From NCBI RefSeq assembly GCF_001902295.1, contig NZ_CP018335.1, positions 1,550,001-1,614,000 of the forward strand: a stretch of DNA of 64,000 bases. The letters are read 5' to 3'. The position numbers and the translations under genes are program-made. This document shows positions 25,622 through 34,223 of this stretch, piece by piece. The stretch is from Clostridium kluyveri. GTDB taxonomy: Bacteria > Bacillota > Clostridia > Clostridiales > Clostridiaceae. Under the pieces are notes generated by a model that did no database searches, was not told the origin of the DNA, and saw only the letters and a program-made list of their open reading frames with translations. Each line of letters begins with the position of its first letter. Position 1 is the first letter of the stretch.

Positions 25622-26479
25622 ATGCAGACAGCAATTATGGTTTTAATAGTAATGACCATTATAGGACTTTTGTTTGGACTTATTTTGGCCTATGTAGATA
25701 AAAAATTTGCAGTAGAGGTAAATCCACTTATAGAATTGGTAGAAGATGTACTCCCAAAGGGACAATGTGGAGGATGCGGGTATGCAGGATGTAAGGCATA
25801 TGCAGAGGCGGTTGTGCTGGACGAAAGTGTTTCTCCTAATCTTTGTGTACCTGGGAAAGAAGAAGTTGCAAAGGCAGTGGCAGAACTTACCGGTAAGTCT
25901 GCTGGAGATGTTGAAGCAAAAGTTGCTCATGTAAGATGTTCGGGAGATTTATCAAATACAGTAAAAAAATATGACTACAAGGGAATAAAGGATTGTACTG
26001 CGGCAAATTTACTTCAGGGAGGACCTAAAGCCTGTGAGTATGGATGTTTAGGTTTTGGAACTTGTGTAAAACATTGTCCTTTTGATGCATTAACTATGGG
26101 GTCTAAAGGGTTACCAATAGTTGATACATTTAAATGTACAGGCTGTGGTTCTTGTGAAGCTGCTTGTCCAAAGAGCGTAATTCAACTGAGACCTTTAGGT
26201 TCAAAAGTTCAAGTTAATTGTAATTCTAAAGATAAGGGTGCACAGGTACGTAAATCCTGTAAGGTAGGATGCCTTGGATGTGGACTATGCATGAAAAACT
26301 GCTCCTATGATGCTATTAAGCTGGAAAATAATTTAGCAGTAGTGGATCACCATATCTGTATTGAAAAATGCAGTGAAGCTACTTGTCTTGCTAAATGTCC
26401 TACAGGAGCCATTAAAAAAATTACAAGTGCCATGGATTTGCAAGAGCAAAGTAAAGAAGAAGCTGCGGCAAATTCATAA
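25622..26479 (+). CDS. rnfB: Rnf complex subunit RnfB (ferredoxin-accepting)
   Basis: The electron-entry subunit that takes electrons from reduced ferredoxin. 285 residues: an N-terminal membrane helix (about 4-24), a cluster-binding segment CGGCGYAGCKAY (about 49-60) with a further Cys near 78, then multiple ferredoxin-type motifs (CEYGCLGFGTCVKHCP, CTGCGSCEAACP, CKVGCLGCGLCMKNC, and CIEKCSEATCLAKCP). The Cys-rich C-terminal part suggests several [4Fe-4S] clusters. It is the last gene of the operon, followed by a hairpin. Confidence 0.96.
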   Translation: MQTAIMVLIVMTIIGLLFGLILAYVDKKFAVEVNPLIELVEDVLPKGQCGGCGYAGCKAYAEAVVLDESVSPNLCVPGKEEVAKAVAELTGKSAGDVEAKVAHVRCSGDLSNTVKKYDYKGIKDCTAANLLQGGPKACEYGCLGFGTCVKHCPFDALTMGSKGLPIVDTFKCTGCGSCEAACPKSVIQLRPLGSKVQVNCNSKDKGAQVRKSCKVGCLGCGLCMKNCSYDAIKLENNLAVVDHHICIEKCSEATCLAKCPTGAIKKITSAMDLQEQSKEEAAANS

Positions 26480-26490
26480 TTAGATGATAA

Positions 26491-26522
26491 AAACATGCTG
26501 CAGAAAAAACTGCGGCATGTTT
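26491..26522 (+). terminator. Hairpin after rnfB, probable terminator
   Basis: AAACATGCTGCAG (26491-26503) pairs with CTGCGGCATGTTT (26510-26522), 13 bp with one G.U and a 6-nt loop. The T-run is short (TTT then AATT), so termination may be incomplete. It also lies between convergent genes. Confidence 0.7.
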
Positions 26523-26524
26523 AA

Positions 26525-26550
26525 TTCCACCTGAACCTCTGAATTACTTG
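26525..26550 (+). repeat. Hairpin repeat, family B, 3' half only (copy 3)
   Basis: TCCACCTGAACC followed by TCTGAATTACTTGA matches the 3' stem arm and conserved tail of family B. The 5' arm is missing: the rnfB terminator hairpin lies in its place. Confidence 0.6.
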
Positions 26551-26555
26551 AGCGA

Positions 26556-27074
26556 TCAGGAATCCAAGAAACTTTTAAATATGGGAATTCTACTTAAATT
26601 GTCCATTAGGAATTTTGTACACCAGCCTATAAAATATCCTGTTATTATGGCAGATATTAAAAGTACAGGCAGGTATATATATATTTTAAAGTCCTGAATT
26701 ATAATAGATGCTATTAATAACTGACCTATATTATGAAATATGGCGCCGCATATGCTTATAGTCCAAAGACTCATGGAATTTTTAAAATATTTATATAATA
26801 TAATCATAACTAAATTGCTTAAAATTCCACCAGCTATGCTGAACATAAATGCGGTCATTGTACCGTTGAACATTGAACCTAAAAGAGTTCTTAAAAGCAT
26901 TACCAGTAATGCTTCCTTCCAGCCTAAAAGTATTAAAGTGGCCAGTGATACTGTATTAGACAATCCTAGTTTGATTCCAGGAAATAAAACTGGAATCTGT
27001 GCTTCTATTATATATATGACTAGAGCCATGCCTACTAGAAAGCTTAAAAAAACTAATTTTTTTGTTTTATTCAT
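26556..27074 (-). CDS. Gx transporter family / heptaprenyl diphosphate synthase component I-like membrane protein
   Basis: 172 residues with five or six helices, related to the ECF-substrate-binding (S-component-like) fold: FPGIKLGLSNTVSLATLILLGWKEALLVMLLRTLLGSMFNG and SIAGGILSNLVMII are family hallmarks. It is annotated in relatives either as a heptaprenyl diphosphate synthase component I or as a Gx transporter; the second fits the membrane nature better. In clostridia it often sits near rnf or FMN-binding genes. The start at 27074 has GGGTGTAAAA upstream, a modest site. Substrate unknown. Confidence 0.75.
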   Translation of the reverse strand: MNKTKKLVFLSFLVGMALVIYIIEAQIPVLFPGIKLGLSNTVSLATLILLGWKEALLVMLLRTLLGSMFNGTMTAFMFSIAGGILSNLVMIILYKYFKNSMSLWTISICGAIFHNIGQLLIASIIIQDFKIYIYLPVLLISAIITGYFIGWCTKFLMDNLSRIPIFKSFLDS

Positions 27075-27198
27075 TTTTACACCCTAAGTATTTTTATTAT
27101 AGAAAATTGTCACAAATGATCTAGTTATGATTTTACTATAATAGAAATTTATTTACAATGTTTATTGTAAAATTCACCCTTGTAAAAATGTAAATCAA

Positions 27199-27855
27199 CT
27201 AAGAACCAATATAACTGTTGCCGTCCAGAGGAATTAATACTTGAAGTTCAGGTGGTTTAGATAAGTTTCCTACAGCATATATGGTATAAAATCTATCTCC
27301 ACGTAATCGTATATTAGGTACATATAGAATTCTTTCATCGGAACTAGAAGACCTAGCTTCTATGGTATAGGTTCCAGGATCTACAGGTATATATGGAGTT
27401 ATCTCTTTGTAAGATACATTTGAAAAAAGTGTATTCCCATCAGGAAGAACTACATTTAGGGTAGGTGCTTCAGGGGAAAGATGACCAAATCGTATAAATG
27501 CTTTACCTGGAATTTTAGGGCGGCGGACATCTTCTATAGATAGAAGGTCTATATTTGGATACTCATCTATGGCAGCCAGAGTAAATATTTTTTCCGGAGG
27601 TATGAATAAACTCTTATCTATAAGCGGATTTACAGTATTTCCAGAAGGAAATACTTTTATATGATATGTTCCAGAAGGTATAGTTACATAATCTGAAAAG
27701 TATTTATACAGTAAATTTCTAAACATAAGTCTATCGTTTAAATATACATCTATTGCAGGAGAATTTGGACTGGCATTTAAAAATCTTATATGGGATACAG
27801 CTCTAAATTTAGGAGCCCTGTAAAAATTCCGGGCACAATAAGGACAAATGAACAT
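27199..27855 (-). CDS. DUF4397 domain protein with an N-terminal CxxC motif
   Basis: 218 residues from the ATG at 27855, chosen because GAAAGGTGAATT precedes it; longer frames to 27921 are not supported. Residues 3-7 carry CPYC, then two tandem DUF4397-like beta units begin at about 18 (HIRFLNASPNSPAIDVYLND) and about 115 (FIRFGHLSPEAPTLNVVLPD). DUF4397 proteins are usually exported and cell-surface; here no signal peptide is visible, so it is probably cytosolic or exported by another route, perhaps a spore protein. Function unknown. Confidence 0.75.
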   Translation of the reverse strand: MFICPYCARNFYRAPKFRAVSHIRFLNASPNSPAIDVYLNDRLMFRNLLYKYFSDYVTIPSGTYHIKVFPSGNTVNPLIDKSLFIPPEKIFTLAAIDEYPNIDLLSIEDVRRPKIPGKAFIRFGHLSPEAPTLNVVLPDGNTLFSNVSYKEITPYIPVDPGTYTIEARSSSSDERILYVPNIRLRGDRFYTIYAVGNLSKPPELQVLIPLDGNSYIGS

Positions 27856-27950
27856 TAATAATTCACCTTTCATAAATTTATACAATAATAATATATGTAT
27901 ATAATCATATCTGTGATACAATTATATGAGATTTATAAAACAGAATTATA

Positions 27951-28418
27951 TTAATACTGTTTAAAAAGATACTTACCTAAATAATATAAATTTAAAGAGG
28001 CTGGAATGTCACTTATATCTACATAGTCCATAGGATATTCTCCATCCCAGGGATAGATACACACATACTTTTCATTATATATGTCTATTAATAATTTTTC
28101 TTTGTTAAAGGTGAATGTAATTCTATAGGGAGATTTTTCCGGAAGATCTTTAGGTTTTGTAATAAAATTCTTCTTTTTAAGGGAAGACAGCATATTTTTT
28201 ATATCTACAATATTATCTTTATCTAAATTTATTTCATCGTGAAAATTATTTTCTTCCATAGTACATTTTAATGGAGAAGATAAGGTTAAATTTTTAGCAA
28301 GTAAGTTTGTGTAATAAAAATTGTTTGGTTTTCGGGGATTAAATATATCATTGTTTAATTTATAACTAAGTCCTGCAAGAAATATAACCGGTATTAAAAT
28401 TAATAAAAATTTTTTCAA
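27951..28418 (-). CDS. Hypothetical exported or membrane-anchored protein
   Basis: 155 residues, not recognised. The start is TTG 28418 with AGGTGTGAT about 7 nt upstream. An N-terminal hydrophobic segment (KKFLLILIPVIFLAGLSYK) has no lipobox Cys. The rest is a small hydrophilic domain rich in Lys and Asp with ITFTFNKEKLLIDIYNEKYVCIYPWDGE, a pattern reminiscent of small extracytoplasmic substrate-measuring domains. It lies in tandem with the DUF4397 gene, 95 nt apart. Confidence 0.6.
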   Translation of the reverse strand: MKKFLLILIPVIFLAGLSYKLNNDIFNPRKPNNFYYTNLLAKNLTLSSPLKCTMEENNFHDEINLDKDNIVDIKNMLSSLKKKNFITKPKDLPEKSPYRITFTFNKEKLLIDIYNEKYVCIYPWDGEYPMDYVDISDIPASLNLYYLGKYLFKQY

Positions 28419-28528
28419 TTTATATCACACCTGACATAGAGTATTATAGTAAAATCTATGTTTTTATTTTAAGGGTTATACCTTAAATTTAATAATATAT
28501 TAGTAATAAAAGTAGGAGGTTTTACATA

Positions 28529-29353
28529 ATGAATTATAAAATTATTGCAGTAGATATGGATGGAACCCTTTTGGACGATGAGAGGCTGATACCAGAGTAT
28601 AATAAAGATATGATATATAAAGCTATAAAGTTGGGAGTAAAATTTGTCATTTGTTCGGGAAGACCTCCTATGGCATTAAAGTTTTATTCTGAAATGGTAT
28701 TTCCAGATGAACCTGTAATATGCTGTAATGGAGGGGTAATAATGGGAGAAAATAAAAATGTTATTAAATCAGTTCCCTTGAATAAATACAGCTTACTAAA
28801 GGTTATAGATATATTAAGAGAAGAGAAAGATACCTATTATCATTTTTATGACGATTTCGGACTTTATAGCGAGCAATTTAGGTATACCACTAAAAAATTT
28901 TATGATATTAATAATAGTCTCAGTGAAAAATTCAAGATGAAAATTACAATTGTAAAGAATTCAAAAACATTCATAAAACACTGCAGATGTAACATAACTA
29001 AAATAGTAGTTATAGACGAGGATGTAGAATATCTGGAGAGATTGAGAGATAAAATAGCTAAAGTTCCCGGCATAACAACTACAAAGTCAGATTTGTATAA
29101 TATTGAAATAGTCAGCAGGGGTGTTTCAAAAGGCAGTGCTCTGGAATTTTTGGCACATTATTATAATATACCTATGGAGCAGTGCATAGCTGTGGGGAAT
29201 GATGAGAATGATAAGAGTATGATTAAAACTGCCGGTCTTGGGGTAGCTGTATTTAATTCACGGGAAATTTTAAAAAAATCTGCAGATTACATTACAGAAA
29301 CAGATAATAATAGTGGTGCTGTAGGAGAAGTTATTAAAAAATTTATATTGTAA
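28529..29353 (+). CDS. Cof-type HAD-IIB family phosphatase
   Basis: 274 residues. HAD motif I DMDGTLLDD (about 8-16), motif II SGRP (about 46), the C2B cap between about 85 and 190, motif III K at SKGSALEFL and motif IV GNDENDKSMIKTAG (about 224-237). The family dephosphorylates sugar phosphates or flavin precursors; the substrate is unknown. AGGAGGT precedes the ATG. It ends just before the trp promoter. Confidence 0.92.
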   Translation: MNYKIIAVDMDGTLLDDERLIPEYNKDMIYKAIKLGVKFVICSGRPPMALKFYSEMVFPDEPVICCNGGVIMGENKNVIKSVPLNKYSLLKVIDILREEKDTYYHFYDDFGLYSEQFRYTTKKFYDINNSLSEKFKMKITIVKNSKTFIKHCRCNITKIVVIDEDVEYLERLRDKIAKVPGITTTKSDLYNIEIVSRGVSKGSALEFLAHYYNIPMEQCIAVGNDENDKSMIKTAGLGVAVFNSREILKKSADYITETDNNSGAVGEVIKKFIL

Positions 29354-29359
29354 AATATA

Positions 29360-29388
29360 TTGACAACTATAAAATTTAGTTTTATAAT
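29360..29388 (+). promoter_or_regulatory. Consensus vegetative promoter of the trp operon
   Basis: TTGACA (29360-29365) and TATAAT (29383-29388) are both perfect sigma-70/sigma-A hexamers with a 17-nt spacer. The expected transcript start near 29395 lies about 20 nt before the T-box stem I. The promoter begins 7 nt after the phosphatase stop. Confidence 0.9.
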
Positions 29389-29414
29389 ATTAAATAACAA
29401 TTTTAAAAGTTAAA

Positions 29415-29752
29415 TCCTATGAGCAGGAGTAGTAAGTATTATAATTTAGGCTAAGAGAGTCTGAGATGGTGGGATTCAGACGCTAATGTTAATGCCGAAT
29501 GGATCTGTAAGGTGTGATGTGAATTAATAGTAGCAATATCCGGTAGTCTACCGTTAAAAAGACAGGGTATCGAGAATATTCTCCGTACCTGAAAGAGAGA
29601 GTTTTATTTGGGTGGCTAAGAAATTGGGCATTTCTTCCTAAAAGGGAGAAATGCCTTTTATTTTTGATTGTACCATCTAATATAAGATTAATATGGGTGG
29701 TACCGCGGAAAATACACTTCGTCCCTTTTAGGGGATTGAAGTGTATTTTTTT
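29415..29752 (+). promoter_or_regulatory. T-box riboswitch, tryptophan specific, upstream of trpE
   Basis: A tRNA-sensing leader. Stem I elements (AGTAGTAAGTATTATAA, AAGAGAG, apical GATGGTGGGATT) are followed by the specifier TGG at 29500-29502, the codon for Trp. The T-box bulge sequence TGGGTGGTACCGCGG is at 29694-29708. The terminator stem pairs AAATACACTTC (29710-29720) with GAAGTGTATTT (29738-29748), ending in a T-run. A second strong hairpin (GGCATTTCT/AGAAATGCC, near 29618-29655) is the stem III region. Uncharged tRNA-Trp would favour the antiterminator and trp expression. Confidence 0.93.
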
Positions 29753-29775
29753 AGTAACTTTGGAGGTGAAAAAGT

Positions 29776-31206
29776 ATGTTAAATTTAAATGAAAGTGAAT
29801 TTAATCTATTAAAAAATAATAAAGATGTCTTTCCTGTAATATGTAAATTAAATGGAGATGAAATAACGCCTATAAATATATTTTATAATCTAAAAGGTGA
29901 AAATAAAATAATAATGGAAAGTGTGGAATTCAATGAACAAAAGGGAAGATATTCTTTTATAACATGTAATCCCTATATGGAAATAAAAAGCTTTAAAAAT
30001 GACATATTTGTAGAGCATAAAAATTCTAAATTTAAATTTCAAGGTAAAATAATGGACTTTATAGAGAAGTACATGGATATAAATTACAACACAAATTCAG
30101 TAGATATACCTTTTATTGGAGGGGCTATTGGATATGCGGGATATGACGTAATAAAACAGTATGAAAATATAAAAGATGATAATGAAGATGACTTAAAGAT
30201 TCCTGAAAGTTACTTTATGTTCTATAAAAATTTAATATGCTACGATCACTTAAAGCATAGACTGATTTTAATATACAATGTGTTTCCAGAAGATGATATA
30301 AGTTATGAAGAAATCAATAGTTATTTTCAAATATTATACAGGCAGATTACTGGAAAAATAAAGGTTCATAATATTTCTAATAGTTCAAAAAAAGCGGAAG
30401 TTACTTCTAATTATACTAAAGATGAATTCTGTAGAAATGTAGAAAAGGCCAAAGAATATATAAAAAGCGGAGATATATTTCAGGTGGTTATTTCTCAAAG
30501 GTTAAAATGCAGCACTGAGCTTAAGGCCTTTGATATTTATAGAAAGCTGAGATATGAAAATCCATCCTCCTATCTTTTTTACATGGATTTTAAGGATTTT
30601 CAGGTAGTAGGCTCATCTCCAGAGAGGCTTGTGAGTGTGTATGGAGACAGGGTCAGCACTAACCCCATTGCAGGCACGAGAAAAAGAGGAACAAGCAGAG
30701 AAGAGGATGAAAAATTAAAAAATGAGCTTATAAATGATGAAAAAGAAAGGGCAGAGCATGTTATGCTGGTGGACCTTGGAAGAAATGATATAGGAAAAGT
30801 AAGTGAATTTGGAACCGTTGAAGTCACAAAATTTATGGAAGTACAGAAGTATTCCCATATTATGCATTTGGTATCTGAGGTTTCAGGAAAGCTAAGAAGT
30901 GGAATATCAAGTTTTGGTGCTTTTATTTCCTGTCTTCCTGCAGGTACGGTATCAGGGGCCCCTAAAATAAGGGCCATGGAAATAATAGATGAAATTGAAG
31001 ATAGAAAAAGACTTCTCTACGCAGGAGCGGTGGGATATTTTTCTTATAACAAAAACATGGATACTTGTATTGCCATAAGGACAGTAGTTATTAAAGAAGG
31101 TTATGCATATATGCAGGCTGGCGGAGGCATAGTATATGATTCTGATCCTGAATCAGAGTATGAGGAATCTTTAAATAAGGCAAAGGCATTAATGGAGGTG
31201 GTGTAG
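29776..31206 (+). CDS. trpE: Anthranilate synthase component I
   Basis: Converts chorismate to anthranilate with ammonia from TrpG. 476 residues. The N-terminal half carries the feedback-binding type segment MESVEFNEQKGRYSFI (about 52-67). The catalytic half has IKSGDIFQVVISQR, SPERLVS, NPIAGTRKRG, DLGRNDIGKVS and CLPAGTVSGAPKIRAMEIID. The strong GGAGGTG site and T-box leader make it the first gene of trpEGDCFBA. It abuts trpG without a gap. Confidence 0.97.
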   Translation: MLNLNESEFNLLKNNKDVFPVICKLNGDEITPINIFYNLKGENKIIMESVEFNEQKGRYSFITCNPYMEIKSFKNDIFVEHKNSKFKFQGKIMDFIEKYMDINYNTNSVDIPFIGGAIGYAGYDVIKQYENIKDDNEDDLKIPESYFMFYKNLICYDHLKHRLILIYNVFPEDDISYEEINSYFQILYRQITGKIKVHNISNSSKKAEVTSNYTKDEFCRNVEKAKEYIKSGDIFQVVISQRLKCSTELKAFDIYRKLRYENPSSYLFYMDFKDFQVVGSSPERLVSVYGDRVSTNPIAGTRKRGTSREEDEKLKNELINDEKERAEHVMLVDLGRNDIGKVSEFGTVEVTKFMEVQKYSHIMHLVSEVSGKLRSGISSFGAFISCLPAGTVSGAPKIRAMEIIDEIEDRKRLLYAGAVGYFSYNKNMDTCIAIRTVVIKEGYAYMQAGGGIVYDSDPESEYEESLNKAKALMEVV

Positions 31207-31791
31207 TTGATATTGATGATAGATAATTATGATTCTTTTACCTATAATCTTTATCAATATATAGGAGAATTGTATGAGGATATAGTGGTAGTTAGAAATG
31301 ATGAGGTTTCAGTGGAGGATATAGAGAAATTTAAAAACTTGCAGGGTATAGTTATATCTCCGGGACCTGGAGTACCAGAAGATTCAGGTATATGTATTGA
31401 GGTAATAAAAAAGTACGGAAAAGATATACCTATTTTAGGAATATGCCTTGGTCATCAAGCCATAGCCGTGGCCTACGGCGGAGATGTAGTCAGGGCAAAG
31501 GAAATACGACACGGCAAAACATCTATGGTGGAGCATGTAGAAAATGAATTATTTAAAGGAATTAAAAGTCCTATTAGAGCCATGAGATATCATTCTTTAA
31601 TAGTGGATGAAGAATCCATAATTCCTACCCATATTATTAAAATTGCAGAAAGTGATGATGGTGTTTTAATGGGTATAAAGCACAGTGTTTACCCGGTGTA
31701 TGGACTTCAATTCCATCCTGAGTCCATATTGACAGAATGCGGACGCGGTATAATAAAAAATTTCCTGCAGGAGGTATGTCATGTTAAATGA
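31207..31791 (+). CDS. trpG: Anthranilate synthase component II (glutamine amidotransferase)
   Basis: A class I glutaminase supplying ammonia to TrpE. 194 residues with the nucleophile C80 in LGICLGHQAIA, the His in LQFHPES at about 169, and ISPGPGVPEDSG near 50. The TTG start directly follows the trpE stop, with GGAGGTGG 5 nt upstream; ATG 31216 in frame is 14 nt away and less likely. It is not fused to trpD, unlike in many proteobacteria. Confidence 0.95.
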   Translation: MILMIDNYDSFTYNLYQYIGELYEDIVVVRNDEVSVEDIEKFKNLQGIVISPGPGVPEDSGICIEVIKKYGKDIPILGICLGHQAIAVAYGGDVVRAKEIRHGKTSMVEHVENELFKGIKSPIRAMRYHSLIVDEESIIPTHIIKIAESDDGVLMGIKHSVYPVYGLQFHPESILTECGRGIIKNFLQEVCHVK

Positions 31792-32788
31792 GGCTATAAA
31801 AGAGGTTTTATCAGGTAAGGATTTATCTGAAAGTCAATCTGAACAAGTTATGGAAAATATAATGAATGGACAGGAGCCTTCTACCCTAATAGCTGGTTTT
31901 TTAATAGCACTAAAAATGAAGGGAGAATCCATTCCAGAGATAACCGGCTGTGCAAAAGCTATGAGAAATATGGCAGTACCTGTAAAATTAAAATCTCAAT
32001 ATGCCATTGATACCTGTGGTACTGGAGGAGATGGGGGAAGGACTTTTAATATATCTACTGCAGCGGCTATTATAGCAGCTTCTGCAGGAGTAAAAGTAGC
32101 TAAGCATGGAAATAGGGCAGTGTCCAGTAAAAGTGGAAGTGCAGATGTGTTAAAAGAGCTTGGAATTAATATAAATTTAGAAAAATCCAAAGTTGAACAC
32201 TGTATTGATAATGTGGGAATGGGATTTTTATTTGCACCTAGCTATCACAGCGCTATGAAAAATGTGGCAGGTATCAGAAGAGACTTAGGGGTTAGAACTA
32301 TATTTAATATATTAGGACCTCTTACCAATCCTGCATTTGTGAAAGGACAGGTTATGGGAGTATATGACAGAGAACTTTTAGAGCCAGCAGCTAAAACACT
32401 TTTAAATTTAGGATGTGAAAGGGCCATGGTAGTTCATGGCGGAGACGGATTAGATGAAATTACAACTACTACGGTAACTTATGTATGCGAAGTTAAAGAT
32501 GGAGAAATAAGAAAATACACTTTGTCTCCTGGAGATTTTGGTATAAAAACTACTTTTTACAAAAATATTGCAGGGGGTACTGCCAGGGAAAATGCGGCTA
32601 TAATAATGGATATATTAAAGGGCAAAACTGGCCCTGAAAGGGATATAGTGGTGTTAAATAGTGCAGCTGCAATTTATATAGGCAAAAAGGCGGAGGATTT
32701 AAAAGAAGGGGTTCTAAGAGCCAATGAACTTATAGACTCTGGAAAGGCTTATGCCAAGTATGAGGAAATTTTAAATTACAACAATTGA
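31781..32788 (+). CDS. trpD: Anthranilate phosphoribosyltransferase
   Basis: Transfers phosphoribosyl from PRPP to anthranilate. 335 residues. The PRPP-binding CGTGGDGGRTFNIST (about 78-92) and KHGNRAVSSKSGSADVLKEL (about 107-126) are diagnostic, as is LGPLTNPA. The ATG overlaps trpG by 11 nt, with GGAGGTATGTC as ribosome site. Confidence 0.97.
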   Translation: MLNEAIKEVLSGKDLSESQSEQVMENIMNGQEPSTLIAGFLIALKMKGESIPEITGCAKAMRNMAVPVKLKSQYAIDTCGTGGDGGRTFNISTAAAIIAASAGVKVAKHGNRAVSSKSGSADVLKELGININLEKSKVEHCIDNVGMGFLFAPSYHSAMKNVAGIRRDLGVRTIFNILGPLTNPAFVKGQVMGVYDRELLEPAAKTLLNLGCERAMVVHGGDGLDEITTTTVTYVCEVKDGEIRKYTLSPGDFGIKTTFYKNIAGGTARENAAIIMDILKGKTGPERDIVVLNSAAAIYIGKKAEDLKEGVLRANELIDSGKAYAKYEEILNYNN

Positions 32789-32803
32789 GGCAGGTGTTGT
32801 GGG

Positions 32804-33592
32804 ATGATATTAGATGATATAGTAGGCGTAAAGAAGAAGGAACTGGAGATTAGAAAGGAAAGTAAACCTCTAAGAGATATTGTAGATGAACTTAGCAGAA
32901 TAGATGAATTTAAAATTAGAAATTTTAAAGGTGCCCTGATAAATGACAATATATCCATTATAGGGGAGATAAAAAGGGCATCTCCCTCTAAAGGTATAAT
33001 AGACCGTAAATTTCAATTTGAAGGTATATGCAGCACATATGAAACACTGGATATAGATGCTGTATCTGTGCTTACTGAGCAGCATTATTTCAAGGGAAAG
33101 GATGAGTATTTAAAGAAGGCTAAAGAGTTTATTTCAAAACCTTTGCTGAGAAAAGATTTTATTGTAGATGAATATCAAGTTTATGAATCAAAGCTTTTAG
33201 GGGCAGATGCGGTACTTCTGATAGTGAGAATTTTAAAAGAAAATTTAGGCAAGTTTTATAAGATAGCTTCTTCCATAGGACTTCAATGTATTGTAGAGGT
33301 CCATAATAAAAGTGAACTAGATATTGCCCTTAAAATAGAACCGGAGATAATTGGAATAAATAACAGGAATCTTGAAAATTTTACTGTGGATTTAAAAAAT
33401 ACAGAAAATTTAATTAAGTATATACCGGAGCATACCGCTGTAGTTTCAGAAAGTGGAATAAAAACAAGTGTGGATTTCAAATATATAAAAAGTCTTCCTA
33501 TAAATGGGGTATTAATTGGGGAGGGACTTATGAAAAAAGTTTATGATATAGAGAGTATCAAAAAATTCATAGACAGTGTAAAAAATGGATGA
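32804..33592 (+). CDS. trpC: Indole-3-glycerol phosphate synthase
   Basis: A TIM-barrel enzyme closing the indole ring. 262 residues with IIGEIKRASPSKGII (catalytic Lys, about 50-64), LLRKDFIVDEYQVYESK, IGINNRNLENFTVD and VVSESGIKT, and a C-terminal phosphate site LIGEGLMK. It is not fused to TrpF, which follows as a separate gene. Confidence 0.96.
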   Translation: MILDDIVGVKKKELEIRKESKPLRDIVDELSRIDEFKIRNFKGALINDNISIIGEIKRASPSKGIIDRKFQFEGICSTYETLDIDAVSVLTEQHYFKGKDEYLKKAKEFISKPLLRKDFIVDEYQVYESKLLGADAVLLIVRILKENLGKFYKIASSIGLQCIVEVHNKSELDIALKIEPEIIGINNRNLENFTVDLKNTENLIKYIPEHTAVVSESGIKTSVDFKYIKSLPINGVLIGEGLMKKVYDIESIKKFIDSVKNG

Positions 33593-33623
33593 CTTTCAAT
33601 AGATAATTGGAGATGAGTGCACA

Positions 33624-34223
33624 TTGATTAAAGTGAAGATATGCGGCCTTAAAAGAGAAGAGGATATTAAATGTGTGAATAAATATAAACCGGATTATGT
33701 AGGATTTGTATTTTCAAAGAGTAAGAGACAGGTAAATTTGGAGCAGGCTAAAATGCTTATAGCAAATTTAGATAGTAGTATTAAAAGTGTGGGAGTTTTT
33801 GTAGATGAAGCTTTAGAATATGTATACAACACATCAAAAATTTTAGCACTGGATGTAATTCAATTTCATGGCTCAGAAGATGAAGAGTATATGAGGCATT
33901 TTAATGAATTTACTATTTGGAAAGCTTTAAAAGTGAGGTGTAGGGAAGATATTCTAAATTTAAATTATAAATATGCAGATGGAATAGTTTTAGATAACAA
34001 GACAGCTGGAAGTGGGAAATGTTTTGACTGGGATATTGCAAGAGATATTAAAATTAAGAAGGACTTAATACTGGCAGGAGGTATCAATGAAGAAAATGTT
34101 GAAACTGCAGCTTATATAGTTAGTCCAAATATAGTGGATGTGTCCAGCGGCGTGGAAAGCCAGGGATATAAGGATTCCAGTAAAATAAAAATGTTTATTG
34201 AGAAAGTGAGGAATATTAAGTGA
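33624..34223 (+). CDS. trpF: Phosphoribosylanthranilate isomerase
   Basis: Amadori rearrangement of phosphoribosylanthranilate. 199 residues, with the catalytic Cys C7 in KICGLKREEDI and the Asp in LDVIQFHGSEDEEY, plus LAGGINEENV and NIVDVSSGVES. The TTG start at 33624 has GGAGATGAG upstream. The last bases overlap the GTG of trpB. Confidence 0.95.
   Translation: MIKVKICGLKREEDIKCVNKYKPDYVGFVFSKSKRQVNLEQAKMLIANLDSSIKSVGVFVDEALEYVYNTSKILALDVIQFHGSEDEEYMRHFNEFTIWKALKVRCREDILNLNYKYADGIVLDNKTAGSGKCFDWDIARDIKIKKDLILAGGINEENVETAAYIVSPNIVDVSSGVESQGYKDSSKIKMFIEKVRNIK

Noticed and set aside
29618..29660. The GGCATTTCT hairpin with T-rich tail as an independent terminator for a separate leader.
   Set aside because: It lies between stem I and the T-box bulge, where stem III of T-box leaders is expected.
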